From assembly GCF_026151205.1 (NCBI RefSeq), contig NC_087078.1, positions 14,773,118 to 14,837,117 of the forward strand: a stretch of DNA of 64,000 nt. Reading direction: 5' to 3'. Within the stretch, counting starts at the first letter, position 1; each line of letters begins with the position of its first letter. The DNA is from Bolinopsis microptera. Its lineage: Eukaryota; Ctenophora; Tentaculata; Lobata; Bolinopsidae. A program made the translations under genes and the position numbers. A model generated the notes under the pieces. The model was given only the letters and a program-made list of their open reading frames with translations. It did not search any database and had not been told where the DNA came from. This document shows, piece after piece, positions 1 through 11,800 of the stretch.

Positions 1-1708
1 ATTTTTAGCCAATAAAAATTTTTTAGAATTTTGCTAATTAGTTAATTGATAATTATCCAATTAACTTATTATCTGACGTAAAAATTGTTTGAACAAAAGT
101 TTTTCTTCCTGATAATATGAACACACTCGATTGATCCGCAACATTTTACGATGTTCACAACTAAAGATATTCGACAAACAAAAAAGGTGGTAAAAAGTGG
201 TAAAGTGGCAAAAAGTGGCCTTAAGACAAGTGGAAAAGTTTGGAAAAGTTGGTCAGCCATAAAGGGCACCTAATGGGACTCAAAAACGTCAAAAAACCTC
301 TGAAAGCTTTGAGTGTCAGCAGATCGATTTTTTTAGACGGATCTGTCTGTACTAGACTGACCAATAGAAATTACGTTACAAAGATTGGATCGTAAAACTA
401 TTTATAGTCGCAAATTTCTGTTATAACATCGCAAATTTCTGTTATAACAGAAATTTGCGATATTAATCCCAAAATGATCCCAGCTGGTTCCTCGTCTGCT
501 CGTATCTGAGGCACAGCTGTATTGGTGCCGGTATAATAGACCATTAATTTGTTCGCAAGTTTTAAGTAGTAGACTAATCCGTTGTAGATCATGTGGGACG
601 TGGGTACGTGTTCAGCCCATGTGGGCACCCGGCACGTGTTCACCTTGGTTAATGAACACGCCCCAAGCTCGACAGACCAAATATTCCTAACACAGACTGC
701 TTTTATCAAATATAGTTACAGTACAATGATAACAAATTGAACTCAGTACTTTACTAGCAGACTGAACGGTCACAAAATACAAGCAGGTGTTGATAAAAGG
801 CACAACTAATTTCTGTTTACATGGATTATCCTAAGAAGTTGATTACAAAATAAGAAGTTGATACCACTAGCCAATCTAAGTTAACAGTGTGCGGCAGCGC
901 AGGTGTGATGATTTTCATAAATTTACTTTTAATTATATTCATTAGTCAGAAATGGTCGGCGACTAGATCCATTTCCTGCAATCTTCAAGACCTTCTATTA
1001 AAAAAATGTAATAGACAAACAAAAGCCAAAAGTTTAAATCAACTATTAGAGAATATTGAGTAAACGATGGTTGTATTGGTAAAGAAATGAAGAAATGACT
1101 GAATTTTACATAATTAGCCAAAACCCAAAAGTCATAAACCACCCCCCGTCTGAACTGATTATTGTAACAATGTAGTAATGCGTACAAATGCCCGGTGTAA
1201 TTAGTTCACAGTCATACCACAGAATGTGTAATTTTTATGCAACTGAGATTCGGGCTTCGAGTTTCAGTAAATTGCATTTATTGGTGCGACACCAATAAAT
1301 GGTGGATTCCTACCAGAATTGAGTGCAGTATTGATGGTCTACAGTCTACAATTTTATAGAGTTATAGAGTGCCTCCTAGGCGATAGTTTAAAGTTTGAAT
1401 GCTTTAATGCAAACTACAAAACCTTTTAGTACAAAACCTTTTAGTACAAAGGGTACTCGTTCATACTTGTGTAACCCTTTGTAAATCGTAAATGATTTGG
1501 AATATTAAATGTTTTAATATGCTACTAGTACTGTTCCGTATTTAATAAAATAGATCATCACAACTCGTACAAAAGTGTTGGAGGAAATAAAAAATTCCGT
1601 TGAAGCCTAAGAGAAGATTCGGACATAAGATAGTTTAATTAATAAGTACCCAGAATGTATATTTTCTATCAATACTCGAACTTTAGTTTTATGGAGCTGA
1701 AATATTAG
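1..1708. other. Upstream region, no gene recognised
   Basis: I see no convincing coding exon, RNA gene or transposon in this AT-rich stretch. A 20-base unit (TCGCAAATTTCTGTTATAAC) occurs twice in tandem at about 408-448 and is followed by its partial inverse. If the receptor gene downstream has a signal-peptide exon and promoter, they should lie here or outside the window, but I could not identify them. Confidence 0.4.
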
Positions 1709-4700
1709 GGGGATTCGAGTTGGACCTATAAATTTGGAAGGGAACGGTCAGAGGGGTACGTAGAGTGGTTCTCGGTGGGTCTTTTTGATAAAATTGAGGG
1801 TACGCATCGTTGGTTTGGGGCTAGGCATTTGTTCATTTACAAAGGAAACCCCACCAATGTGCCATTACGTAAAGTCATACTTGTTGATTCGATAGCACTA
1901 GAATGCTCAACAGTTGTTGTCCGTTTTAATTTCACCGTATCAGAACCACTAATACTGCATTTTCTAGATGACAAAAGAGGAAAAGGACCTGTTTGTGGAG
2001 TACAAATTGTCAGTATCGAGTGTAACGGAAGAAGATATGGGACCGTACCACTGTAAGGTGGAGTACCCGCAGGGCGATCAAATATCTCAACCTGCTTACC
2101 TTCAAATAAGAGGTTAGAGTAGCAACTTTCTTATCCCACTCACATTTCACTATTTCACTCACATTTCACTTTATCACTGTCATCTCATGCTGTGATATAT
2201 TTCACACGCTCTCACTTACTGACCAATAAAACCTTTTTTCATATTCAGTGCAATTCCTGATTGATCGATCCTTTTTAATTTTATCGCTTTTGCAAGCAAA
2301 TTAGCAAGTCGGACTGGTCACCAATCAGCTATACATATCAGTTTATTACAACCGCCCCACTTCACACATTAATATATTGGATAGGTTGCGGTGCTGAGCT
2401 TGTTCTCTTTCCGATTGTTGCTTTTTGCTTACTCCACTGCTGACAGACCCAACAACTTTCACATCTCTCCCATCTTCACTTCTCTCCCAGCTTCACCATT
2501 CACCATAGTGACCAGCATCTCTAGATTTCGTGTCATCACGAAACGCTCAACTTCAACTCATATTCATCACATGTGGTTGATCCCTTAATCGTTATATTAT
2601 TCTTGTCAAGTTCAAACACTAGTACTCCTCACATCTTTAATATCTTTTCAACTAACCGTGTCTTCCTCTACCAGAACCAGCGCAGATAACTCTGATAGTA
2701 GCAACTGGTGGAGACAAAGCAGGAGAGAGTATAGAGCTGCTCTGTCAGGCCTCAGGAGTTCCCAAACCAACCATCACCTGGAGACGGTCAGGCAAGGAGT
2801 TCCCTAGCGACGAAACAAGTTCAGTAGTAACGATATACAACGAGCCGGGAAGTAGTCTGGTGCTGATAAACATCACTACCAGTGATGATCAGGGTATATA
2901 CTCCTGTGTTGCTAGCAATGGTGTCGGGGAACCTGTTATCATGGAAACTGAACTCGTACTTGGTGAGTCCTGTCAACTGATCCTTACTACACACTTAGCT
3001 GGCCGCCTGGTTCTTTAACGTTTCTGGATTACATTGTTCTTTTTAATTGATGTAAACCTAAAGTAACCTAAAGTAAGTAAACTAGGTATAAGCTAAATTT
3101 AAGCTAGATGCATTCTATCTTGTAATCATGATTCATGACCCCCCGTTTTCAGAGTCAGCAGTAAAAGTAGTGACAGTAGCAAGTGCCAGCAGTCTGCTAG
3201 TATTTATAATAGCAGTCTGCACGGCTGTCATGTTGTTCGCACTCTACCGGAGGAGGAAGCGGAAGAACGCGCTCCACCCAGAAGAAGATAAGATACCACC
3301 TCCAACTCCTGTAGAAGATTCAGAGCGAGACCTTGAGAACCACGTCTACGATAACGAGGCGTAAGTTTTATTTATAATATCCCTGGCACACTGCACGTGC
3401 ACGTGCACCAGCGCGTGCACGCGTATCCCACTTTATAGCTGTTCGTGTCGTACCGTGATTCGTGTTGTCACAGTTCGTATCTAATTAAAGCATCTGATCG
3501 ATTAGTTATCCCTAATGGGTATACGCTGATTGCAACCTTTTTGTCAAATTCGCTCTATAATTAGATAATTGTCTGTGGTTCGAGAAAGATCAGTCTGGGG
3601 GCGACCCAATTTTTTGATCTTTCCAGCACCATTTCCCGAATATTCGCAAAACTTACTTTAGTCAAGGATCTGACGACATTCCCGTCTATATAACTTCCGC
3701 CCCGGGGTTTGAGACTTGGAATACCTCAAGGGCCCCATTAGAAACAAAGTGTCGACTCGCGACTCGCGAGAGCATAAAAATAGGGTTCCGCCTAATAACT
3801 CAACAACCTGACGCCTGAGAACTTTGAAACCACGTTTTACCCCACTCAATGTGATGATTGTGAACATTTTGCTGCCCGAGTTTTGCTCCTAACTTCAATT
3901 GGAAGCTGAGTTATTTTGATTTTAAGTGTCGACTCGCGACTCGCGAGAGCATAAAAATAGGGTTCCGCCTAATAACTCAACAACCTGACGTCTGAGGACT
4001 TTGAAACTACGTTCTATCCCACTCAATGTGATGATTCTGAACATTTTTATGCCCAAGTTTAGTTCCTAACTCTAATCAGAAGCCGAGTTATTTTGATTTT
4101 AAGTGTCGACTCGCGACTCGCGAGAGCGTAAATATTATGGTGTGGGCCTAATAACTCAACAACCTGACGTCTGAGGACTTTGAAACTACGTTGTACCCCA
4201 CTCAATGTGATGATTGTGAACATTTTGCTGCCCGAGTTTTGCTCCTAACTTCAATTGAAAGCTGAGTTATTTTGATTTTAAGCGCTGCAATCGCTACCCG
4301 CGAGAGCGTAAAAACAGGTTGGGGCCTAATAACTCAACAACCTGACATCTGAGGACTTTGAAATTGTGGTCTACCCTACTTAATGTGATGATTCTGAACA
4401 TTTTAATGCCCAGGATGAGCACGTAGCGCAATCAGAAGCCGAGATATCTCGTATTTAGTGTGAAAATCACGACTCGCGAGGGTAAATAAGGGTGTGGTCA
4501 CATAACTCAACAACCCGATGTCTGTTGACTTTAAAATTATGCTCTACCCCCCTGAATGTGATGATTCTGAACAACTTTGAAGCCAAGCTGAGCTTCTAAT
4601 TCCAATTAGAAGCGGAGTTATTTTGATTCTAAAGTTGCAAAAGCGCCAAAAAAGGGCGTGGTCAATTGCGCAAAACTGCCCCATAGCCAAAATTTCTACC

Positions 4701-7700
4701 CAAGCCAAATTTGTTTCTAATGGGGCCCTTGAGGTATTCCAAGTCTCAAACCCCGGGGCGGAAGTTATATAGACGGGAATGTCGTCAGATCCATGACTAC
4801 TTGTCAAAAGTTTAAAAATTGGGTCTCCTGCAAGATGGTTACAGCAAGTGTTAATGTGCCAACCTCTAGATACCAGGTAGCCGGAACCAGCAATGAACCT
4901 CCTCCAGTTCGTATCTATCCTTTCAGAGCCATGTCTAGCTCCGCCCATCAGTAACTCTATAGTCGGGGCTGCATTATAGTTATATCCTTCATTATTTGTT
5001 TAGCTATAAGAGAAGCATGTATTTGAGATTAATATTTAGTTTTTAGCATTTGAATTTTAAAACTTAATTTTATGTAGAATCTACATTGTACTATTGTAGA
5101 TGGTTTATTTGACAATTGATATGAAGTAAATTCCGAGATATAATTATAATATTGGACTATTTTATAACTGCCGTATATACACATATAACAGTTATATTAA
5201 ACTTTGTGACCGGTTTATCTGATCTCTCTTCAGTTTAAACATACGTTTAGATATAGGAATTCTCATGCTCTTTCTAGAACTTAGTTCTCTTAAAACCTCC
5301 TCTTTTTGAAGTAAGCCCCAAACTGACATCCTTTTCATGTATCTTTTAGCGCACATCCTTACGAACTTTACCATAACAAGCTGAAAACGCGTTTGCAGCT
5401 TATCTCTTTGTTAAAATATTTCTTTGATCCTACAAAACAACTTCAAGCTAAATTCTTTTCATAACAAGCTAAGTACTTTGAATTCTATGAAGTAGAGAAG
5501 AGTTGAACTAGAATCCTGCAAGCACCGCATCTCCTTCTTATCCCGTGCTCGTGAAGCACTGTTTAAACGTTAACCACGTGCAGTGCGCGTATGTCACGTG
5601 CAATGTACGTGGTCCGTATATAACACGTGCTGTGACGTGGCTTGTACTGCACGTGCACGTGCTACCACACGTGCACATCCAGTGCCCGTGCAGTGACGAG
5701 CCCGTCGAGTTTTAAAACGGAACTTCATACCATATTCCGGGCTAACAAGTAGATCTGCCTGCAGGATTCGACCGCCAGTACAGTTTGCGCTCACTAAAGC
5801 TTCTGCTAAAATTCATAGATGAAAAGAAAGAACATTTTAAGTAATTAGGTCAAGATCACAATGCGAAATATTAAACTCATTCAAGGACAGTGAACAGACG
5901 AAAGTGAATTGAAGAATTTTTAACAGTTTTTATTTGAGTTGTATTAACGGCTATTATATATCAGATTTGCATGAATGAATGTGTACGAAGAATTTGCTCA
6001 AAATTTTAATTGATTTTGCGATAAAACTACTACACAATCAATTTAAAAGTTTTATAACGAAAATTTTAAGGAGAACTCTTTAATTTCTTTACTTCTCATT
6101 GGATTTTAATAGAGTGCTAAAAAATTAAGATTTATTTTAATCCATCATGGTTTGTTAAATCATTTGTCAGATTTGCCAAGAAAATTTTATTATTTCATTA
6201 ACCACTGTGTTATTTGTTTAGATACACTGATTTATTGTTAATTAGCTGATATCCTAATTTATAACGGAGTAACTAACTGGCATGTCAGCAGCTGTGTGTA
6301 ATAAGTCAGCATTTAAATCTGGGTTGTACTCAATTATCAGTAAAATGGTAATTTGTCTTCGGGTCATTAATCGGGTGGATGGTAATGATGAGAAATCCTG
6401 ACGGTGCAACAATCGGTAAGTTTCCTCGGAGCTTGGTCCTTTTCTTCTTCTTCTCCCAACTTAACGTACTCCTTAATATACAACTTTTTCGACACTACTC
6501 TTATTTTATGTGTTTAATCTCTTGACCATCCTGGATTTTGGGTTCTAGCTATTGAATCTGGAAAATACTGTATTTTATTTTACCTATCATGTATAGATTC
6601 TCCCCTTTTTTTGGGTTCTTCTTTACACTTTCTTGTGTGAAAATTATGTAATTTAATAGATTAAATAGATTTATGTGTAATTTCTGTGATTCTGTTCTAG
6701 CTCTTACATGTTTATTTCTGTGATTCTATGAATATTCTATGCATGGTAACTGCTAAATATATAAACTGAAATGAAGTTGCAAGTTTCATTACCATTTCGT
6801 TACAACTTCCGGCACTTCCTGAACTTTCTTCAGATTATTACACTTATTTTTCCAGGTCCATATTCGGAGAAGTTAAATCGTGTGAGGACGAAGATATGGA
6901 CTACGAGAGGTGTGTATTTTATTTTTTGATTATACATATTGAATATGATAATATATTTTCTTAATTATACAGTTGTTATTTTCTGGTTGAGGGAGTTCAT
7001 TTCTCTGTCTCATCACATAATATGCAAAATCTGTCAAATGACAATCAACATCACTTCACTCATTTCAAATTTCGAAATTCATTTCATTATAAAGTTTCTT
7101 CATTAAATCTTTAAACGAACCAATACCATCCCTTATATCCAGGCACGATGTAATCTACACTCCCAAGAAGCTGAGGATGGCATCATATCACACCCTCTCC
7201 CATGAGCACCCCTCACCCAACTCTGTCACTTCACCTTTCAGCTATACCCTCTCCCATGAGCATACTTCACCTCACTACGCCCTCTCGCGTGAACACCCTT
7301 CACCCATCACACCTCTTCAGCCTTTCTCTCGTGAACACCCTTCACCCATCACACCTCTTCAGCCTTTCTCTCGTGAACACCCTTCACCCATCACACCTCT
7401 TCAGCTTTTCTCTCGTGAACACCCTTCACCCATCACACCTCTTCAGCTTTTCTCTCGTGAACACCCTTCACCCATCACACCTCTTCAACCTTTCTCTCGT
7501 GAACACCCTTCACCCATCACACCTCTTCAACCTTTCTCTCGTGAACACCCTTCACCCATCACACCTCTTCAACCTTTCTCTCGTGAACACCCTTCACCCA
7601 TCACACCTCTTCAACCTTTCTGTCAAGAACACCTATCACCGATCATATCTGTCCAACCTTTCAGAGCCACAATCAAGTAACTAACTAATTCCACTTCTAC

Positions 7701-9939
7701 TACAATTATCTGATTATACCCTGCAACAGCTCACCCACGAAGTTACTAAATCGATATTCACTACCAATATTATCAAACCATTCACCAATCGAGTTTAAAA
7801 GATATTTAACTAGATAAACACACGCTTGACGCATCTAGTGCGCACGCCACACCTACCACATTATAACACGACACTTAATTTCAGTGGTATAGAATGTGAT
7901 GACGATATCCCGACTGTGGAACCACCAGATGAGAATCCTGCTCTATTCCTGATGCCGGATAGAACTAGTAAAGAACTTCCCCCTCTCAACAGAGTTCCCT
8001 CAGGTAAGACTTCGATCATCACAGATTGGTTGTAAATATGGTTCTATCTTTACTGTCACCAAGATGGAGCCAACACCCAACTTCGACCACTGTTAACTTC
8101 GACCGAAGTTGGTTTGCGTGGTTACAGTAACTTGGTTTTTTCCATATATATGAACTCTGATATTAAATACAATAAGAATTTTGGGCATTTATAGAAAATG
8201 TTGGTTTCACCGACAAATAGCATGTGTTTAATTGTCTCGTACAATAGTATTATCACCGCAAATAGCATGTGTTTAATTTGTCTCGTACAATAATATTATC
8301 ACCACAAATGACACATCCTCTGCTACTCCAGCCTCCTTGAATGAGAACCCCATATTCTCTGTACCGAAAGTTTCCAGCCGGAACAACCAGCTTCCTTCAC
8401 TGGACAGAACCAGAAACCTTCCTCCTCTCCCCTCAAGTATCTACGAGAACGAGTTCAACATCAACAGTGACAGTTCAGGTACTGGGAAGACACTGTCATC
8501 AGTAATACTGTCATCAGTAATACTGTCATCAGTAACACGTCATCAGCAACACTGTCATCATTAACACTGTCATCATTAACACTGTCATCAGTAACACTGT
8601 CATCAGTAACACTGTCATCAGTAACACTGTCATCAGTAACACTGTCATCAGTAACACTGTCATCAGTAACACGTCATCAGCATTACTGATGACAGTGTTA
8701 CTGATGACAGTGTTACTGATTCAGTAACACTGTCATCAGCAACCCTCAATGAGTGTCACTCATGTCAGTAACACTGTCATCAGTTATACTGTCATCAGTA
8801 ACACGTCATCAGTAACACTCACTTTCACGCTATCATCAGCAATACTGTCATCATCAACACTGTCATCATTAACGCTGTCATCAGCAACACTCATAAGTAA
8901 CACTCACTTTCACACTATCCTCTGCAATACTGTCATCAGTAACACTGTCGTCAGTAACACTGTCATCAGTAACACTGTCATCAGTAACACTGTCATCAGT
9001 ATTACTGATGACAGTGTTACTGATGACAGTGTTACTGATTCAGTAACACTGTCATCAGCAACCCTCAATGAGTGTCACTCATGTCAGTAACACTGTCATC
9101 AGTTATACTGTCATCAGTAACACGTCATCAGTAACACTCACTTTCACGCTATCATCAGCAATACTGTCATCATCAACATTGTCATCATTAACGCTGTCAT
9201 CAGCAACATTACCATTAACACTCACTTTCACGTTGTTATCAGTTTTGTCTGTAGCAAACAATCCTGGATAAAATTATAAATGTTGTCAATTTTCAACGGT
9301 TGCTTTTGTTCTCTAATATTTCCCAGCGTATTGAGAAATGTTAGTTACAATACAAGTCCTGAAACTAGCTAACTAACTAAGTAACTATCATTTGTTCAGG
9401 TTACTCTCAAAAAGCAGGTCTGATCGAGGATGATGAGAGAACTATCGGGCTAATCCCAAACCATTTTAATGAACCGTGGGATAGCTCCTCCCCCTGCCCT
9501 AGCGTGAGTTATATCATCAGTAATATCATCAGTAATATCATCAGTAATATCATCAGTAATATCACCAGTAATATCATCAGTAATATCATCAGTGTCTGTG
9601 TGTTAACCAGCATGAGTAATCATGCTCAATTAGTGACCATTTTAAGAATTAGAGCACAGTTTTTGTTCCGGGACAGTTTTTTTTGGGACAGTTCTTGTAG
9701 GGACAATTTCAACAAAGTAGAGAACCTTGGTCGATGATATTGAACTATTGTTGGAATAATATAAATATTCACATTCCTTTCTCTGACAGGGTTACATGAG
9801 CGGAACGGATCTGACGAGCAGTGGTGGTCTCCCCGCTGTAGACGAGAGAACTGAGCCAACGAGACGACTCTCACTGCTGGCCTCAACTAATAATGTTAGA
9901 GAAAGTCCTGACCCACACGTGCCGTCTAATTTTGATTGA
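1709..9939 (+). CDS. Immunoglobulin-superfamily type I transmembrane receptor (multi-exon)
   Basis: Proposed exons are 1709-1774 (tentative), 1968-2112, 2675-2962, 3153-3360, 6856-6909, 7143-7676, 7885-8003, 8332-8478, 9400-9503 and 9790-9939. From 1968 onward every junction has AG/GT ends and matching codon phases. Exon 1968-2112 ends an Ig domain with the pattern EEDMGPYHCKV. Exon 2675-2962 is a complete I-set-like Ig domain, with ELLC, ITWRR and the DQGIYSC Cys/Tyr corner. Exon 3153-3360 encodes a hydrophobic membrane span (about 3172-3255) followed by the basic stop-transfer stretch RRRKRK. The remaining exons form a Pro/Ser-rich cytoplasmic tail ending at TGA 9937-9939. Tail motifs include VYDNEA, IYENEF, RNLPPLP and a 14-residue repeat array. 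I infer an adhesion or recognition receptor; the ligand is unknown. The start codon and signal peptide were not found, and the first listed exon is uncertain. Confidence 0.8.
3659..4799. mobile_element. Terminal-inverted-repeat element in receptor intron
   Basis: The first ~90 bases (3659-3748) reappear as the reverse complement at 4710-4799, with a shared GGATCTGACGACATTCCCGT core and few mismatches. Both outer ends read TA-GTCA / TGAC-TA, which fits insertion at a TA dinucleotide as in Tc1/mariner-type elements. However, TA is self-complementary, so it cannot be told apart from the repeat itself. No transposase is present, so this is a non-autonomous element of about 1.14 kb. The interior is a tandem array described separately. 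It lies within the intron 3361-6855. Confidence 0.8.
3749..4640 (+). repeat. ~177-bp tandem array inside the inverted-repeat element
   Basis: Units beginning GTGTCGACTCGCGACTCGCG start at about 3749, 3926 and 4103. More diverged units start at about 4282 and 4459, and a remnant at about 4631, so spacing is about 177 bases. Each unit includes the blocks CCTAATAACTCAACAACCTGA and ACTCAATGTGATGATT. Similarity decays from left to right, which suggests either progressive duplication from the left end or homogenisation of the left units. Confidence 0.8.
4980..6855. other. Remainder of receptor intron, with CACGTG-rich patch
   Basis: This is non-coding and AT-rich, apart from 5572-5700, where CACGTG or near-palindromic variants (GTGCACGTGC, ACGTGCTGTGACGTG) occur many times within 130 bases. 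A smaller run of the same kind lies at 3393-3425. CACGTG is the core E-box/bHLH site in animals, but purine-pyrimidine repeats also produce it by chance. No coding exon with compatible phase was found here. Confidence 0.45.
7285..7662 (+). repeat. Coding minisatellite: nine 42-bp units (14-residue repeat)
   Basis: Eight near-identical 42-bp units from 7285 to 7620 encode SREHPSPITPLQPF, with QLF in units 3 and 4. A diverged ninth unit (CQEHLSPIISVQPF) follows at 7621-7662. Related SHEHPSP and SHEHTSP segments precede the array. The reading frame is the one demanded by the upstream exon (phase 2 at 7143), and the exon ends in phase 2, matching the acceptor at 7885. The repeats therefore appear to be translated as part of the receptor tail. 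Each unit holds two Ser/Thr-Pro sites, typical targets of proline-directed kinases. A second frame is also open through the array, as expected of a period divisible by three. Confidence 0.8.
8479..9260 (+). repeat. Intronic minisatellite based on ACTGTCATCAGTAAC (15 bp)
   Basis: The receptor intron after exon 8332-8478 is filled with degenerate copies of a 15-base unit. At about 8683-8725 and 9002-9044 the unit appears in reverse orientation next to forward copies, so each site could form a hairpin. A block that includes the inverted part and the flanking TCACTCATGTCAG sequence is duplicated at a distance of 319 bases (for example 8749 and 9068). Open frames crossing it are by-products of the 15-base period. 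Confidence 0.85.
9509..9593 (+). repeat. 12-bp tandem repeat ATCATCAGTAAT
   Basis: About seven copies lie immediately after the splice donor at 9504 (GTGAGT), within the last receptor intron. The sequence is related to the larger 15-base minisatellite one intron upstream, sharing ATCAGTAA, so one may have seeded the other. Confidence 0.75.
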
Positions 9940-9973
9940 GAACAGCCTGCTAAAGGTTACAGTTCAGACTGGT

Positions 9974-9979
9974 AATAAA
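9974..9979 (+). promoter_or_regulatory. Candidate polyadenylation signal of the receptor gene
   Basis: AATAAA occurs 35 bases after the proposed TGA stop at 9937-9939. Its spacing and strand suit a short 3' UTR. Confidence 0.4.
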
Positions 9980-10860
9980 AGCCGATTCATAGATCCTGAG
10001 ATGTAGAGTCTGAGATGCATTTTTATTTTTCAGATGAGAAAGAAAAATATTGGACAACAATTTTTTTAATACTGTAAATAGTGATACTCTCAAAAGCAGT
10101 AATGAGTAATATGTATACTGAGACTGGATTATGTTGATTAAGACTGGATGCGGTTTTTAAAGAATTTATATATAGAAGTAGATTTCACAGTGCACTTTTC
10201 AGCAAAAATACATTGGACGGGTATTGACTTTTTTGATACTAAAACTGTTATGATTTAAATTATTATTATTGGACGTTAGTTTTCTGACCATTGGTGATGA
10301 TTACTGCATAATAGTTATTTTTCTAGGCCGGTTTTATTTTTTCTGTCTCAAAATTTTGAGATAGCAGACACTTAATTTATTTTTGACAAGTTCACAAAAT
10401 TTTGTAAGTAAGAAATTAACACGTTTTGTATTTGTAGATATTTGTAGATACACGCCATCTAGTATGATAAATTGGCACAACCGAATCATATTATTGAGCC
10501 ATTAGGACTTGTGATTTTAAAATTTTCCGAGGCATCAGTATTTGTATCAAACTTACATTATTTGTTATTTATCACTTCTTATTTTGTATTGTTGCTAAAT
10601 TGTGATTATGAAAGTTTGATAACATATTTGAGAAAATGCGTTTGTTTTGTACTAAAGGAACCATACATAATAGATAGGAATCATCCAAGAATTTTGTGCA
10701 CCACTTTTGAATTTGAATCACATAGCAAATAACCGGTAAGATAACAATATAATTTCAAGGCATTGTTTTCGTTGGCAAACTCATAAACGGAAACCCGATT
10801 ACAGCCGAGAAATATTTACTACTGACCGAGAAATATATACTACTGACTAACTCCCGGAAG
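9980..10860. other. AT-rich intergenic stretch
   Basis: No coding exon or repeat was recognised. An 86-codon open frame at 10472-10732 has no recognisable domain and looks fortuitous. Confidence 0.4.
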
Positions 10861-10864
10861 CCCT

Positions 10865-11800
10865 TTTTTTTTCTTTTTTTTTTTTTTAATATTTTTTTTT
10901 CTCTTTTTTTAAATGAGGAACCTGCCAAACCCCAGGACACCAGGAGGATACCACCGGCAAAGCGGCTAATAATACCCTCCGGTCTGTGTTGTACCGAAGA
11001 AGCTGAGTTAATCGATCATGACTCCGCTTACCAGCCAAGAGGGAAAATCTGAGCGGCACCAAGGGTTCAGAGAGTGTCATTTCAGCTTCTCCGGTGCTGG
11101 ATGCCCTGGGGTTTCACATGCGCCGTAGCAAAATAAATATAAAAACACACGCACACAATTTTTTATTCTTTTAGATAAAACGTCGAATAAAGTCAGTGGA
11201 TATAGAGTAAAAAACTGCACATAAGATGGAGAGAAAAAGGAGAGATACTACAGGTTTTAAATGTGACTCTATATCAATACTAGTAGTGGAGATAACTCCA
11301 CTGGCTACAACTTGTGAAATAAAGGGTTAAGGTAAGGCACGGCTGTAATTTCGAGAAAATAATTAAACAAGAGTGTATAGTGGATCCAGAACTTTGGGTA
11401 TAAAATGGTCATCAAGGTATAACGTCTTTAAGGCACCGTATAATATCCGGTTTTTCACCTAATAAGAAAAGCTTAAGATGTTTAAGATATCGCTCCCAGA
11501 ATAGGGGTTCCTTGTTCTGGAAACTCCTTCCAATAAACCAACAGCAAACCGAATTTATGAAGTTAACACTTTTATCTCTGTGATTTAAGCAAATCAAATA
11601 GTGGCGATATGGGTCGTCATAATTTGCGTCAATATTCGATCTAATAAACAGATTTACTCCCTGTAGGAAAGAGCTTGTGGCTGGACAGTCAATAAATATG
11701 TGCCCTTTACTGGCAGTGTTCAAGTTCAACCTGCCATGCACCAGTTTGAAAAATTCAAGATCGTAAATGTAGAGCAAGGAATTTAGTAATTTACCCTAGG
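10865..11800 (-). mobile_element. 3' fragment of an L1/Tx1-like LINE
   Basis: On the minus strand, the open frame 11777-11412 (121 codons) resembles the extreme C-terminus of L1-type ORF2. It has an H-x-F-x-x-C motif (HIFIDCPATSSFL), followed by an INSVCCWFIGRSFQNKEP segment and a helical end. Downstream on that strand, 11411-10910 would be the 3' UTR, and the T-rich run at 10865-10918 would be the A-rich tail. The element is truncated at its 5' side near 11800, and no reverse transcriptase remains. Clade assignment rests only on this short C-terminal pattern. Confidence 0.55.

Noticed and set aside
398..709. 103-codon minus-strand frame
   Set aside because: No recognisable domain, no splice context, and it overlaps a duplicated 20-mer.
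1775..2056. 93-codon frame over the first receptor exons
   Set aside because: It begins at GTG, reads through a likely acceptor (TTTTCTAG at 1967) and leaves the Ig frame. The Ig pattern is in the other frame from 1968.
6380..6416. Possible alternative first exon (ATG ... GTAAGT)
   Set aside because: It would leave in phase 1, whereas the next receptor exon needs phase 2.
7202..7684. Second long frame through the 42-bp repeats
   Set aside because: It does not match the phases of the flanking exons. A period divisible by three keeps alternative frames open.
8749..9271. Thr/Ser-rich frames in the 15-bp minisatellite
   Set aside because: They lie between phase-compatible exons and are simple-repeat translations.
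9504..9737. Frame continuing past the exon at 9503
   Set aside because: It starts at a strong GTGAGT donor and encodes only ISN repeats. The exon joins perfectly to 9790.
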